Positions 25,482-35,874 of a stretch of DNA of 64,000 nt are shown here, in pieces; within the stretch, counting starts at the first letter, position 1, and each line of letters opens with the position of its first letter. The stretch covers positions 124,001 to 188,000 of the forward strand of contig JADJMO010000008.1 of assembly GCA_016709545.1 (NCBI GenBank), read 5' to 3'. The notes under the pieces were generated by a model. That model did no database searches, had not been told where the DNA came from, and was given only the letters and a program-made list of their open reading frames with translations. This stretch comes from Myxococcales bacterium (lineage in GTDB: Bacteria > Myxococcota_A > Polyangia > Polyangiales > JADJMO01). Made by a program: the position numbers and the translations under genes.

Positions 25482-28406
25482 TCAGCCCTCCCCGGAGCGT
25501 GGGGCGTGGTTCTCGATCTCGTGCACCAGCACGGCGAAGCGGCCAGGCTCGGTGCAGTAGGCCTTCACGTGGAAGCGCTTGCCGAGCGTCGCGTCGAAGG
25601 TCTCGAACTCGACCGGCTCGCCGGACGAGGCCACGTGGGCGTAGCGCTCGAGGAACTGGGGCTCGTTCGCGGGGAGCACCTCGCGCACCCGCTTGCCGAG
25701 GATGTCCTCGCGCCGCAGGCCGGTGAGCCGCGCGTAGGAGTGGTTCAGGTCGAGGTATCGGTAGTCGCTGGCCTTGCCGGCCTCGTCGAGGATCACCTCG
25801 TGGATGGCGAAGCCCGTGGTGAGCTCGTCGAAGAGGCGCCGGTAGCGCTCCTCGGTGTCGCGCGCGCTCACCTCGGCCTGCTTGATGCGAGTGATGTCGA
25901 CGAACGTGAGGACGGTGCCCGAGAACGCCTTCGGCCCGACCTTGTACGGCAGCATGCGCATGAGGTGCCAGCGGCCGTCGCGGGTGCTCACCTCGCGCTC
26001 GATCGGCCGCGCCGTGCGCTCGACCTCGCCCAGCGTGGCCTGGAAGTCGAGGTCGAGCAGGTAGTGCGCGATGTGACCGATGGGCCGCCCGACGTCGCTG
26101 TCGAGGAGGTGGAAGATGGTGGCGATCTGGGGCGAGAAGCGCCGGACCTCGGCGTTCTCGTCGAGCAGGAGCGTGCCGATCTGGGAGGAGGCGAGCAGGT
26201 TGTCGACGTCGTTGTGCAGCTCCGTGAGCTCGATGATCTTGCTCTGCGACTCCGCGTTGACCGTGAAGAGCTCCTCGTTGGTGGACTGCAGCTCCTCGTT
26301 GGTGGACTGCAGCTCCTCGTTGCTCGCGAGCAGCTCCTCGTTGGTGGCCTGCAGCTCCTCGTTGGAGGTCTCGAGCTCCTCGATGGTGGCCTGCAGGTTC
26401 TCGCGGGTGAACTGCAGCTCCTGCTCGAGCTCCTGGAGGTGGATCTCCGCCTCGCGGGAGAGATCGAACGAGAGCACCTCCTTGCCCGGCTCACCCGGTA
26501 CGACCAGCTGCTTGGGGACGCCGATGAACACGGCGACCAGCGGCTCCTGGCCCTTCTTCTCCGGCATCGGCTTGATGCGGAGCTCGACGGGGCGCACTTC
26601 GCCGTTCTGGCGCACGCGCAGGTTCGAGAGGCGCAGCTCCTGGCGCTGCCGGAACACGCGCTGGATGCCCGTGGTCAGGGGGACGCTCAGATCCTTGACC
26701 GCGAGCTGGCCGATGTCGTTGACCAGGCGGCCCGACGGCAGCTTGAAGTACCCGTCGGCGTGGCCGACGACGTGGAGCACCTCTTGCTGCGCGTTCACCA
26801 CCACCGAGAGCGGGAGCAAGTCGTCCGAGACGGTCTCGAGGAACCGCTCGAGCAGGCGCTCCTCCTCGGTGAGCCGCAGGGGCTTCCGGCTGCTCGAGAA
26901 CCGCGGTCTCCGCTCGCGGAAGCTGATGTCGGCCGACGAGTGCAGCGTGCCCTCGCCGAGCTTGAGCTGCCGGCCCTTGGACCGGTAGAGCTTCCACTTC
27001 GCGTCGAGCGACTCCCACAGATCGACCGTGTCGCCGGTGGTCTCGCTCGTGCCGAGCATGAGCACGCCGCGCGCCGCGAGCGAGAAGTTGAAGTACTCGA
27101 GCACGCGCTTCTGCAGGACCGGCTGCAGGTAGATCAGCAAGTTGCGACAGCTCACCAGCGAGATGTTGGTGAACGGCGGGTCCTTGATGAGGTTGTGCGG
27201 CGCGAACACCACCATCTCGCGGATCGTGCGCGCGATCTGGAAGCTCTCGTGCTTCTTGAAGAAGTACTTGGAGAGCAGCCGGGGCGAGACGTCGGCGGCG
27301 ATGCTGTCGGGGTAGACGCCCGCGGCGGCGAAGTGGAGCGCGTCGCGGTCGATGTCGGTCGCGAAGATCTTCACGTCGTGCGAGATGCCCTGCGACTCCA
27401 TGTACTCGCGGGCGAGCATGGCGAGCGAGTAAGCCTCCTCGCCCGTGGAGCAGCCGGCCACCCAGAAGCGGATCTCGCCGTGGCCCTCGCGCGCGAAGAG
27501 CTCTGGCAGGAAGTTCAGCGCGAGGCGATCGAACGCCTCGGGGTCGCGGAAGAAGCTCGTGACGCCGATCAGGAGCTCGCGGAAGAGGGTCATCACCTCT
27601 GACGGCGAGCTGCGCAGGAACGCCACGTAGGCGCCGATCTCCTCGATCTGGTGGACGGTCATGCGGCGCTCGATGCGGCGCGAGACCGTGCTCGGCTTGT
27701 AGAACGTGAAGTCCACCTTGCAGTGCTCGCGCAGGGTCGCGAACAGGTGGGCCATGCTCTCCTCGTCGGTCAACATCACCGAGGTGCGCTCGGTGTTCGC
27801 GACGTAGGGGTGCTTGACGAAGGCGAGCAGCTGCGCCGGCATCTTCTCCGGCGCGAGCACGAAGTCGGCGAGGCCCGTGGAGATCGCGGCGCGGGGCATG
27901 CCGTCGAACTTGGCGGTCTCCTCGTCCTGCACCATGACCATCCCGCCGTACTCCTTGACGGTCCGGATGCCCCGCATGCCGTCGCTGCCGGTGCCCGAGA
28001 GGATGATGCCCACACCCTTCTCGGCCTGGTCCTCGGCCAGCGAGCGGAGGAAGACGTCGATGGGGAGGTTGATGCCGCGGTGGGGGCCCTGCTCGGTGAG
28101 GAGCAGCTTGCCGTGGAAGATGGTCAGGTTCTTCTTCGGCGGGATGAGATAGACGTGGTTCGGCAGGACCAGCATGCCGTCCTCGGCGCGGTGCACCGGC
28201 ATGGCGGTCTTCTTCGAGAGGAGCTCCACCATCAAGCTCTTGTAGTCGGGCGACAGGTGCTGGATGACCACGAAGCCGAGACCCGAGTCGGTCGGCATGT
28301 TCAGGAAGAAGCTCTCGATCGCCTCGAGGCCCCCCGCGGACGCACCGATCGCCACCACGTGCGTGGGCGGAACGGCGATCGGGCTCGGCCCCTGTGCGGT
28401 GTCCAT
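25482..28406 (-). CDS. CheB-CheR-PAS hybrid signalling protein
   Basis: 974 residues, ATG 28406. CheB methylesterase (about 15-195) has the catalytic Ser in IGASAGG, His in VIQHLSPDY and Asp in SGTGSDGM, with no receiver in front. CheR methyltransferase follows (about 205-480), with the SAM motif WVAGCSTGEEAYSLAM and VSCRNLLIY. Then comes a PAS-like region, a coiled coil of repeating SNEELQ/TNEELQ (about 655-730), and two PAS domains (about 735-970). Such fusions are common in myxobacteria and usually signal to a partner kinase instead of adapting classical chemoreceptors; the kinase gene next to it is the likely partner. The 205 bp upstream contain an AT-rich patch (28501-28520) that may hold its promoter. 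Confidence 0.93.
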   Translation of the reverse strand: MDTAQGPSPIAVPPTHVVAIGASAGGLEAIESFFLNMPTDSGLGFVVIQHLSPDYKSLMVELLSKKTAMPVHRAEDGMLVLPNHVYLIPPKKNLTIFHGKLLLTEQGPHRGINLPIDVFLRSLAEDQAEKGVGIILSGTGSDGMRGIRTVKEYGGMVMVQDEETAKFDGMPRAAISTGLADFVLAPEKMPAQLLAFVKHPYVANTERTSVMLTDEESMAHLFATLREHCKVDFTFYKPSTVSRRIERRMTVHQIEEIGAYVAFLRSSPSEVMTLFRELLIGVTSFFRDPEAFDRLALNFLPELFAREGHGEIRFWVAGCSTGEEAYSLAMLAREYMESQGISHDVKIFATDIDRDALHFAAAGVYPDSIAADVSPRLLSKYFFKKHESFQIARTIREMVVFAPHNLIKDPPFTNISLVSCRNLLIYLQPVLQKRVLEYFNFSLAARGVLMLGTSETTGDTVDLWESLDAKWKLYRSKGRQLKLGEGTLHSSADISFRERRPRFSSSRKPLRLTEEERLLERFLETVSDDLLPLSVVVNAQQEVLHVVGHADGYFKLPSGRLVNDIGQLAVKDLSVPLTTGIQRVFRQRQELRLSNLRVRQNGEVRPVELRIKPMPEKKGQEPLVAVFIGVPKQLVVPGEPGKEVLSFDLSREAEIHLQELEQELQFTRENLQATIEELETSNEELQATNEELLASNEELQSTNEELQSTNEELFTVNAESQSKIIELTELHNDVDNLLASSQIGTLLLDENAEVRRFSPQIATIFHLLDSDVGRPIGHIAHYLLDLDFQATLGEVERTARPIEREVSTRDGRWHLMRMLPYKVGPKAFSGTVLTFVDITRIKQAEVSARDTEERYRRLFDELTTGFAIHEVILDEAGKASDYRYLDLNHSYARLTGLRREDILGKRVREVLPANEPQFLERYAHVASSGEPVEFETFDATLGKRFHVKAYCTEPGRFAVLVHEIENHAPRSGEG

Positions 28407-28611
28407 GGCTGGCTTCCTCGTCGTCTTGGTCGAAGAGTGCTTCGACCGACAGTCTCAGGTCCGTCGAAGGTTGCTGTCTACCCGCAATGGACCACCAAGC
28501 TAGCCAGATTATCGATAAAACGGCAACCGCAACGCACCTCACGCGCGGGGCTTGAGCAAAGAGCAAATGTGCGGGGTGGAGGTGGTCGGGCAGCGTTGCT
28601 ACACGTCGGGC

Positions 28612-29996
28612 GTGCGCCCGCTCCTCCTCCTCGGCTCGGCGTGGCTCGCGTGCACCCGCACGGTGGCACCCGCACCCGCCCCTGCGCCGCTCGCCTCGAC
28701 CACGGCGTCCACGCCACCTTCGCCGATCGCGCGGCGGGTGGTGCTCGTGTCGATCGATGGGCTCAAGCCCGAGTACCTCGCCGAGGCCGACGCGCGCGGG
28801 CTCGCGATCCCCGCGCTCCGCCGCCTGATGAAGGAGGGCACGCGCGCCGACGCGATGACATCGGTGTACCCGACGGTCACCTACCCCGCGCACACGACCC
28901 TGATCACCGGCGTGTCGCCGAAGGCCCACGGCATCGTGAACAACCTGCCGTTCGACCCCCACGGCAAGAACCAGGACGGCTGGTACTGGTACGCGAGCGA
29001 CGTGAAGGTGCCGACCGTGGTGGACGTCGCGCGCAAGAACCACCTGCCCACGGCCAACGTCTACTGGCCCGTGACCGTCGGCGCCGCGTTCGACGCGAGC
29101 TTCCCGCAGGTCTGGCGCGCGCAGAACGACGAGGACGACAAGCTGATGCGCGCGCTCGCGACGCCCGGCCTCGCCGACGCCGTGGCCAAGCAGTACGGCT
29201 CGATCCCCGCCGAGCACCGCACCGACGTCGAGCGCGCCAACGCGGCGGAGTGGATCCTCGGCCACGATCGTCCCGCGCTCGCGCTGGTCTACTTCACGGA
29301 CCTCGACACCGAGCAGCACAAGACCGGGCCGTTCTCCAAGGGCGCCTACGCGAAGCTCGAGCTGATCGACAAGCAGCTCGGGCGCCTGCTCGCGGCGAGC
29401 GAGACGGCGGGCACGTTCGCGCAGACGTCGTGGATCGTCGTCTCCGACCACGGGTTCGCCGCCGTGCACAGCGCGGTGAAGCCGAGCGTGCTGCTGCGCG
29501 AACGCGGCTTCCTGACCGTCGGCGGTGGCAAGGTCACGAGCTTCCGCGCGGCGGCCTGGAAGGCGGGGGCACCGCGGCGATCGTGCTCGCCGACCCCAAG
29601 GATGCGGCGACGCGCACCGCGGTGCTCGCGGCGTTCGAGGAGGCGAAGAAGGACCCGAAGAACGGCATCGCCGAGGTGGTGCCCGGCGCCACCGTCGAGG
29701 CGGCGGGCGGGTTCCCGGGGGTCGCCGCGGTGCTCGTGGCGGCCGACGGGTTCGTGTTCGCCAACGGCCACGACGGGCCGATGGTGGTGCCGAGCTGGGA
29801 CCTCGGCGCGCATGGGTACCCGCCCACCGACCCGCGCATGCGCGCGTCGTTCCTCGCGGCCGGTCGCGGGGTGGTCGCGGGCGCGAAGCTCGGCACCGTG
29901 CGCATGATCGACGTCGCGCCGACGATCGCGGCGCTGCTCTCGCTGTCGCTGCCGAGCCCCGAGGGCGCGCCGATCGCCGGGCTGCTCGCGCCGTGA
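28612..29996 (+). CDS. Alkaline-phosphatase-superfamily nucleotide pyrophosphatase/phosphodiesterase lipoprotein (frameshifted near 29567)
   Basis: GTG 28612 gives signal VRPLLLLGSAWLACTRT (lipobox LAC). The type I phosphodiesterase fold is clear: metal ligand VVLVSIDGLKPEYL, nucleophile Thr in SVYPTVTYPAHTTLITG, FTDLDTEQHKTGP and VVSDHGF. The frame is lost at GGGGG 29565-29569; adding one G gives WKAGGTAAIVLADPKD and the family continues to 29996, including ANGHDGPM and IDVAPTIAALL. The enzyme would cleave phosphodiester or pyrophosphate bonds in the periplasm, binding two zinc ions. The stop overlaps the GTG of the molybdate transporter. TACACG lies 6 nt before the start. A sequencing error best explains the break. 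Confidence 0.8.
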
Positions 29997-31162
29997 GCGC
30001 CCTCACCCCCCGCGTCCGCTTCGATCGGCACGAGCTCTCGGGCGCGTTCGGCGACATCGGCACCGACCTGCCGCTGCTGATCGCGCTCGTCGCCACGTGC
30101 AAGCTCGACGCGGCGGGGGTGTGCCTGATGTTCGGCCTCCTGCAGATGGCGAGCGGGGCGCTCTACGGCATCCCGATGCCGGTGCAGCCGCTCAAGGCGA
30201 TGGCCGCCATCATGCTCGCGCAGAAGCTCTCGCCCGGCACGCTCGCGGGCGGCGGCCTGGTCATCGGGGTCGCCATGCTGCTGCTCGCCGCGACGGTGCT
30301 CCTCGACTGGCTCGCGCGCGTCGTGCCGAAGGAGGTCGTGCGCGGGATCCAGCTCGGGCTCGGGCTCACCCTCGCGACCCTCGCGCTCAAGTACGTGGGG
30401 ACCGACGGCGCGCCGGGCTACGTGCTCGCCGCGGTGTGCCTCGCCGTGCTGCTCGTGCTGCGCGGTCACCGGCGGATCCCCGCGCCGCTCCTGGTCATGG
30501 GGTTCGGAGTGCTCTACGCGCTCGTGCAGCTCCGTGGGCACTCGCTCGCGGGCGTGGTGGGCCTGCGGTTGCCCACGTTCCACGCGCCGACGCGCGTCGA
30601 GATCACCCAGGGGGCGCTCCTGCTCGCGCTGCCGCAGATCCCGCTCTCGCTCGGCAACTCGGTGATCGCGACCAGCCAGACCACGCGCGATCTGTTCCCG
30701 GACCGAGCGGTGTCGGTCCGCAAGATCGGGGTCACCTACGGGCTCATGAACCTCGTCGCGCCGTGGTTCGGCGGCGTACCCGTGTGCCACGGCTGCGGCG
30801 GCCTCGTCGGGTTCCACGGCTTCGGCGGGCGCACCGGCGGCGCGCCCATGATCTACGGCGCGATGTACGTCGTGCTCGGGCTCGCCTTCGCGCCCGGGTT
30901 CTCCGAGGTGGTGCGCGTGTTCCCGATGCCGGTGCTCGGGGTCGTGCTCCTCTTCGAGGCCCTCTCGCTCATGACCCTGGTGCGCGACGTCGCGACCGAG
31001 CGCAGCACGCTGTGGGTCGCGGCGGGCGTCGCGGCGGCGGTCGTCGGGCTGCCCTACGGCTACCTGGTCGGCCTCGTGTTCGGCACCCTCGTGGTGGTCG
31101 GCGTGCGGCGCGGCCTCGTGAAGCTCGACGATCCGGTCAACCCCCCGCCACCGGCGGGATGA
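29993..31162 (+). CDS. Putative molybdate (sulfate) transporter, MOT1 family
   Basis: 389 residues, about ten hydrophobic segments. It carries the two hallmark motifs of MOT1/SulP-like molybdate transporters: GAFGDIGTDLPLLIAL at the start, GIPMPVQPLKAMAAIML in an early helix, and the long conserved GGVPVCHGCGGLVGFHGFGG near residue 260. It would import molybdate across the inner membrane. GTG 29993 overlaps the preceding stop. The context supports the call: molybdopterin synthase genes lie immediately downstream on the opposite strand, and the two 3' ends overlap by 26 bp. Confidence 0.88.
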   Translation: MSALTPRVRFDRHELSGAFGDIGTDLPLLIALVATCKLDAAGVCLMFGLLQMASGALYGIPMPVQPLKAMAAIMLAQKLSPGTLAGGGLVIGVAMLLLAATVLLDWLARVVPKEVVRGIQLGLGLTLATLALKYVGTDGAPGYVLAAVCLAVLLVLRGHRRIPAPLLVMGFGVLYALVQLRGHSLAGVVGLRLPTFHAPTRVEITQGALLLALPQIPLSLGNSVIATSQTTRDLFPDRAVSVRKIGVTYGLMNLVAPWFGGVPVCHGCGGLVGFHGFGGRTGGAPMIYGAMYVVLGLAFAPGFSEVVRVFPMPVLGVVLLFEALSLMTLVRDVATERSTLWVAAGVAAAVVGLPYGYLVGLVFGTLVVVGVRRGLVKLDDPVNPPPPAG

Positions 31163-31388
31163 GCGCGACCTCGTCGCCGGCGCGCACGGGCTCGTCCCAC
31201 GCGGCGTAGGTGCCGTTGATCGCGACGCGGATCGACCCGGCGTAGGGCACGAGGCGCGGGTAGCGCGCGCACACCGCGTCGAGCAGGCCACGCGCGGTGA
31301 GGCCGCGCGCGACGGGGAAGGCGAGCTCGGCCTCGCCGATCATCTCGCGGGCGCCGGCGAACGCGAGGAGCTTCACGGTGTCGCTCAT
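31137..31388 (-). CDS. moaD: Molybdopterin synthase sulfur-carrier subunit
   Basis: 83 residues, a ubiquitin-like protein whose C-terminal Gly-Gly (PPVAGG) becomes a thiocarboxylate and donates sulfur to precursor Z. The beta-grasp pattern is clear: VKLLAFAGAREMIGEAE, IRVAINGTYAAWDEPVRAGDEVALIPP. ATG 31388 overlaps the stop of moaC-moaE (ATGA), so the two synthase subunits are translationally coupled. Its last codons run antisense to the end of the molybdate transporter. Confidence 0.93.
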   Translation of the reverse strand: MSDTVKLLAFAGAREMIGEAELAFPVARGLTARGLLDAVCARYPRLVPYAGSIRVAINGTYAAWDEPVRAGDEVALIPPVAGG

Positions 31389-32365
31389 GGCTTGGCCTCG
31401 TGGTGCTCGTGCCCGTGACCGACCGGGAAGTGGTGCCGATCGGCGCGGTGGAGGTGCTCCTCGCCGGTGCAGCGCGCGTCGACGAAATCGACCCAGTAGG
31501 GGCCGTCGGGGCCGTGCTCGCGCTTCCAGATCGGGACGCGGTGCTTGATGGCGTCGATCAGCGCGCGGGCCGCGCCGAACGCCTCGCCGCGGTGCGGGGC
31601 GCTCGCGGCGCAGACGACCGCGAGGTCGCCGATCTGGAGCGCGCCGACGCGGTGGGTGACCGCGAGTCGCACGCCGGGGAACTGCGCCTCGACCTCGGCG
31701 ACGCAGCGGCCCATCTCGGCGACGGCCATGGTGGCGTACGCCTCGTATTCGAGGAGCGTGACCGGCTGGCCGTCGGCGTGGTCGCGCACCGTGCCGAGGA
31801 ACAGCACCTGGCCGCCCGCCGAGGGGTGGGCGACCGCGGCGAGCACGTCGTCGACGACGATGGGGCGGTCGACGAGCGCGATCCGCTCGCCCGCGCCGCG
31901 CAGGTAGTGACCGGAACGCCCGCCGTCCTTCTCGAGCAGCTCGACCGCTTCGATGCGCGCCTCGCGGTCGAGGCCCTTGATCATGTCGTACGCGGTGAGG
32001 GCGCCGATCGAGGCCCCCGCCATGGCCTCCATCTCGACGCCGGTGCGCCCGACGCACTCGGCGCGGACGACGATGGTGAGCACGCCGCGCGGATCGACCG
32101 CAAATTCGGCGGCGAGGTGCGTGAGCGGGAGCGGGTGGCAGAGCGGGACGAGGTCGCTCGTCCGCTTGGCGCCAGCGATGGCCGCGACCCGCACCACCGC
32201 GGCCACGTCGCCCTTCGGGGTCTGTCCGTCGAGGATGGCCCGGGCGACCTCGGGTCGGGTGCGCACACGTGCGCGCGCCACGGCGATGCGGTGGGTCTCC
32301 GCCTTCTCGCGCACGTCCACCACGTGCGCGTGGCCCTGCGAGTCCAGGTGGGTCGGCCGGTCCAT
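31385..32365 (-). CDS. moaC-moaE: MoaC-MoaE fusion: cyclic pyranopterin monophosphate synthase + molybdopterin synthase catalytic subunit
   Basis: 326 residues. MoaC (about 1-155) has KGDVAAVVRVAAIAGAKRT, the active-site DLVPLCHPLPLTH and TAYDMIKGLDRE. MoaE (about 165-310) has GQVLFLGTVRDHADG, HRVGALQIGD and the lysines of HRVPIWKRE that hold the substrate. The protein therefore carries out two successive steps of molybdenum-cofactor synthesis. The C-terminus after MoaE is His-rich (HLHRADRHHFPVGHGHEHH), which could bind metal. moaC and moaE are normally separate genes, so the fusion is unusual; no stop or frameshift separates the halves. MoaA and MoaB are not in the window. Confidence 0.93.
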   Translation of the reverse strand: MDRPTHLDSQGHAHVVDVREKAETHRIAVARARVRTRPEVARAILDGQTPKGDVAAVVRVAAIAGAKRTSDLVPLCHPLPLTHLAAEFAVDPRGVLTIVVRAECVGRTGVEMEAMAGASIGALTAYDMIKGLDREARIEAVELLEKDGGRSGHYLRGAGERIALVDRPIVVDDVLAAVAHPSAGGQVLFLGTVRDHADGQPVTLLEYEAYATMAVAEMGRCVAEVEAQFPGVRLAVTHRVGALQIGDLAVVCAASAPHRGEAFGAARALIDAIKHRVPIWKREHGPDGPYWVDFVDARCTGEEHLHRADRHHFPVGHGHEHHEAKP

Positions 32366-32371
32366 GCTCCG

Positions 32372-32377
32372 ACCCTA
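32372..32377 (-). promoter_or_regulatory. TANNNT -10 for moaC-moaE
   Basis: TAGGGT, 6 nt before ATG 32365; no -35 or Shine-Dalgarno. Confidence 0.4.
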
Positions 32378-32394
32378 CCACCGTCGAGCCAGCG

Positions 32395-34338
<1,944 letters not shown>

Positions 34339-34346
34339 CCGTGCTC

Positions 34347-34369
34347 AAGGTAGCATCCGCTGCTAGCCT
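34347..34369. promoter_or_regulatory. Divergent pair of TANNNT -10 elements
   Basis: Minus strand: TGC-TACCTT (34352-34347), 8 nt before ATG 34338. Plus strand: TGC-TAGCCT (34364-34369), 8 nt before GTG 34378. Both have the extended -10 TGN. They face away from each other within a 39-bp gap, leaving no room for standard -35 boxes outside the opposite gene's start region. Confidence 0.5.
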
Positions 34370-34377
34370 GTCGCGAA

Positions 34378-35811
34378 GTGATCGCTCTCCAGCCCAGCGT
34401 TCCCCGGGTTTCCACGTCGCGCGCCGAACGGGCGCTCGCCGCCCTGCACCGGACGCTCGGCGGTTCGCGGGTGCTCACCACGGCCGAAGCCTGCGGTCGC
34501 TACGCGCGCGACGAGTCCGAGACGGTGGCGACCTTGCCCGATGGGGTCGTGATCGCGAAGGACGCGGACGAGATCGCCGCGGTGCTCCGGGTCTGTGCCG
34601 AACACGAGGTGCCGGTCACGCCGCGCGGCGGCGGCAGCGGTCGCACCGGCGGGTCGGTCCCGGTGGCCGGTGGCATCGTGCTCTCGATGGAGGGCATGCG
34701 CGGCATCAAGGAGCTCTCGCGCGAGGACCTGCTGATCGTGGTCGAGCCCGGCGTCATCACCGGCGACCTCCACGCCCTCGTCGAGAAGGAGGGCCTGTTC
34801 TACCCGCCCGACCCCAACTCGCTCGGTGTGTGCGCGATCGGCGGCAACGTCGCCGAGAACGCCGGCGGGCCGCGCGCGTTCAAGTACGGCGTCACCCGCG
34901 ACTACGTGCTCGGGTGCGAGGCCGTGCTCATGGGCGGCGAGCGCATCCGCGCCGGCAAGCGCACGGTGAAGGGCGTCACCGGCTACGACGTGACCGCCAC
35001 GCTGGTGGGCAGCGAGGGCACGCTCGGGGTGTTCACCGAGATCACCCTGCGCCTCCTGCCGAAGCCCCCCGAGGTGCGCACGCTGCTCGCGCTGTTCTCG
35101 GCGGTGAAGGGGTGCGGTGACGCCACGAGCCAGATCGTCGCGCGCGGGCTCACGCCGCGTTGCCTCGAGCTGATGGACGAGATGGCGCTCGGCGCGCTGC
35201 GGGCGAACGGCGCCGCGGTCGACCCGCGCGCCGCGGCCCTGCTGCTCATCGAGATCGACGGCGACCACGACCTCGACCGCGACATGGAGCGCATCGGCGA
35301 AGCGTGCATGGACGCGGGCGCGATCGACGTCGTGGTGGCGCAGGACGCGGCGCAGCGCGACCGCTTGTGGGCCGCGCGTCGCGAGCTCTCGCCCGCGGTG
35401 CGCAAGCTCGCCAGGAAGAAGCTCAGCGAGGACGTGGTCGTGCCCCGCTCCAAGGTGACGGCCCTGCTCGAGGCGTGCGCGCGCATCCGCGAGCGAGAGG
35501 GCCTCAAGATGCTGGCTTACGGGCACGCGGGCGACGGCAACCTGCACGTCAACTTCTTCTGGGACCACGAGGACGAGCTCCCGCGCGTGGACCGCGCCAT
35601 CGAGGCCTGCTTCCGCGAGGTGCTCGCGCTCGGCGGCACGCTCTCGGGCGAGCACGGCATCGGCGTGCTCAAGGCTCCGTACCTGCCCCTCGAGCAGTCG
35701 CCAGCCCTCATCGCACTACAGAAGCGCATCAAGTCGGCGTTCGACCCCCAGGGCCTGCTCAATCCGGGCAAGATCTTCCCGGTCGCGGGCAAGCCCCACG
35801 CGGCCTGTTAG
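34378..35811 (+). CDS. FAD-linked oxidase, GlcD / D-lactate dehydrogenase type
   Basis: 477 residues, GTG 34378. A PCMH-type FAD-binding domain holds VPVTPRGGGSGRTGGSVP (about 79-96), GVCAIGGNVAENAGG, and GYDVTATLVGSEGTLGV. The C-terminal FAD-linked oxidase cap has LAYGHAGDGNLHVNFF (about 380), GGTLSGEHGIGVLK and NPGKIFPV. Members oxidise 2-hydroxy acids such as glycolate or D-lactate. The usual partner subunits (GlcE, GlcF) are not next to it, so a stand-alone D-lactate or 2-hydroxyglutarate-type dehydrogenase is possible. The substrate cannot be told from sequence alone. Confidence 0.9.
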   Translation: MIALQPSVPRVSTSRAERALAALHRTLGGSRVLTTAEACGRYARDESETVATLPDGVVIAKDADEIAAVLRVCAEHEVPVTPRGGGSGRTGGSVPVAGGIVLSMEGMRGIKELSREDLLIVVEPGVITGDLHALVEKEGLFYPPDPNSLGVCAIGGNVAENAGGPRAFKYGVTRDYVLGCEAVLMGGERIRAGKRTVKGVTGYDVTATLVGSEGTLGVFTEITLRLLPKPPEVRTLLALFSAVKGCGDATSQIVARGLTPRCLELMDEMALGALRANGAAVDPRAAALLLIEIDGDHDLDRDMERIGEACMDAGAIDVVVAQDAAQRDRLWAARRELSPAVRKLARKKLSEDVVVPRSKVTALLEACARIREREGLKMLAYGHAGDGNLHVNFFWDHEDELPRVDRAIEACFREVLALGGTLSGEHGIGVLKAPYLPLEQSPALIALQKRIKSAFDPQGLLNPGKIFPVAGKPHAAC

Positions 35812-35874
35812 CGCGTTTGTCCGATCGCGGGCCGTGCGGTTGCAGCAGCGCCGCTCTGCGACCATGCTGCGACG

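Noticed and set aside
26491..30102. 1203-codon open frame on the minus strand across the CheB-CheR gene and beyond
   Set aside because: Off-frame reading of real genes; no family motif, and Arg/Ala-rich composition.
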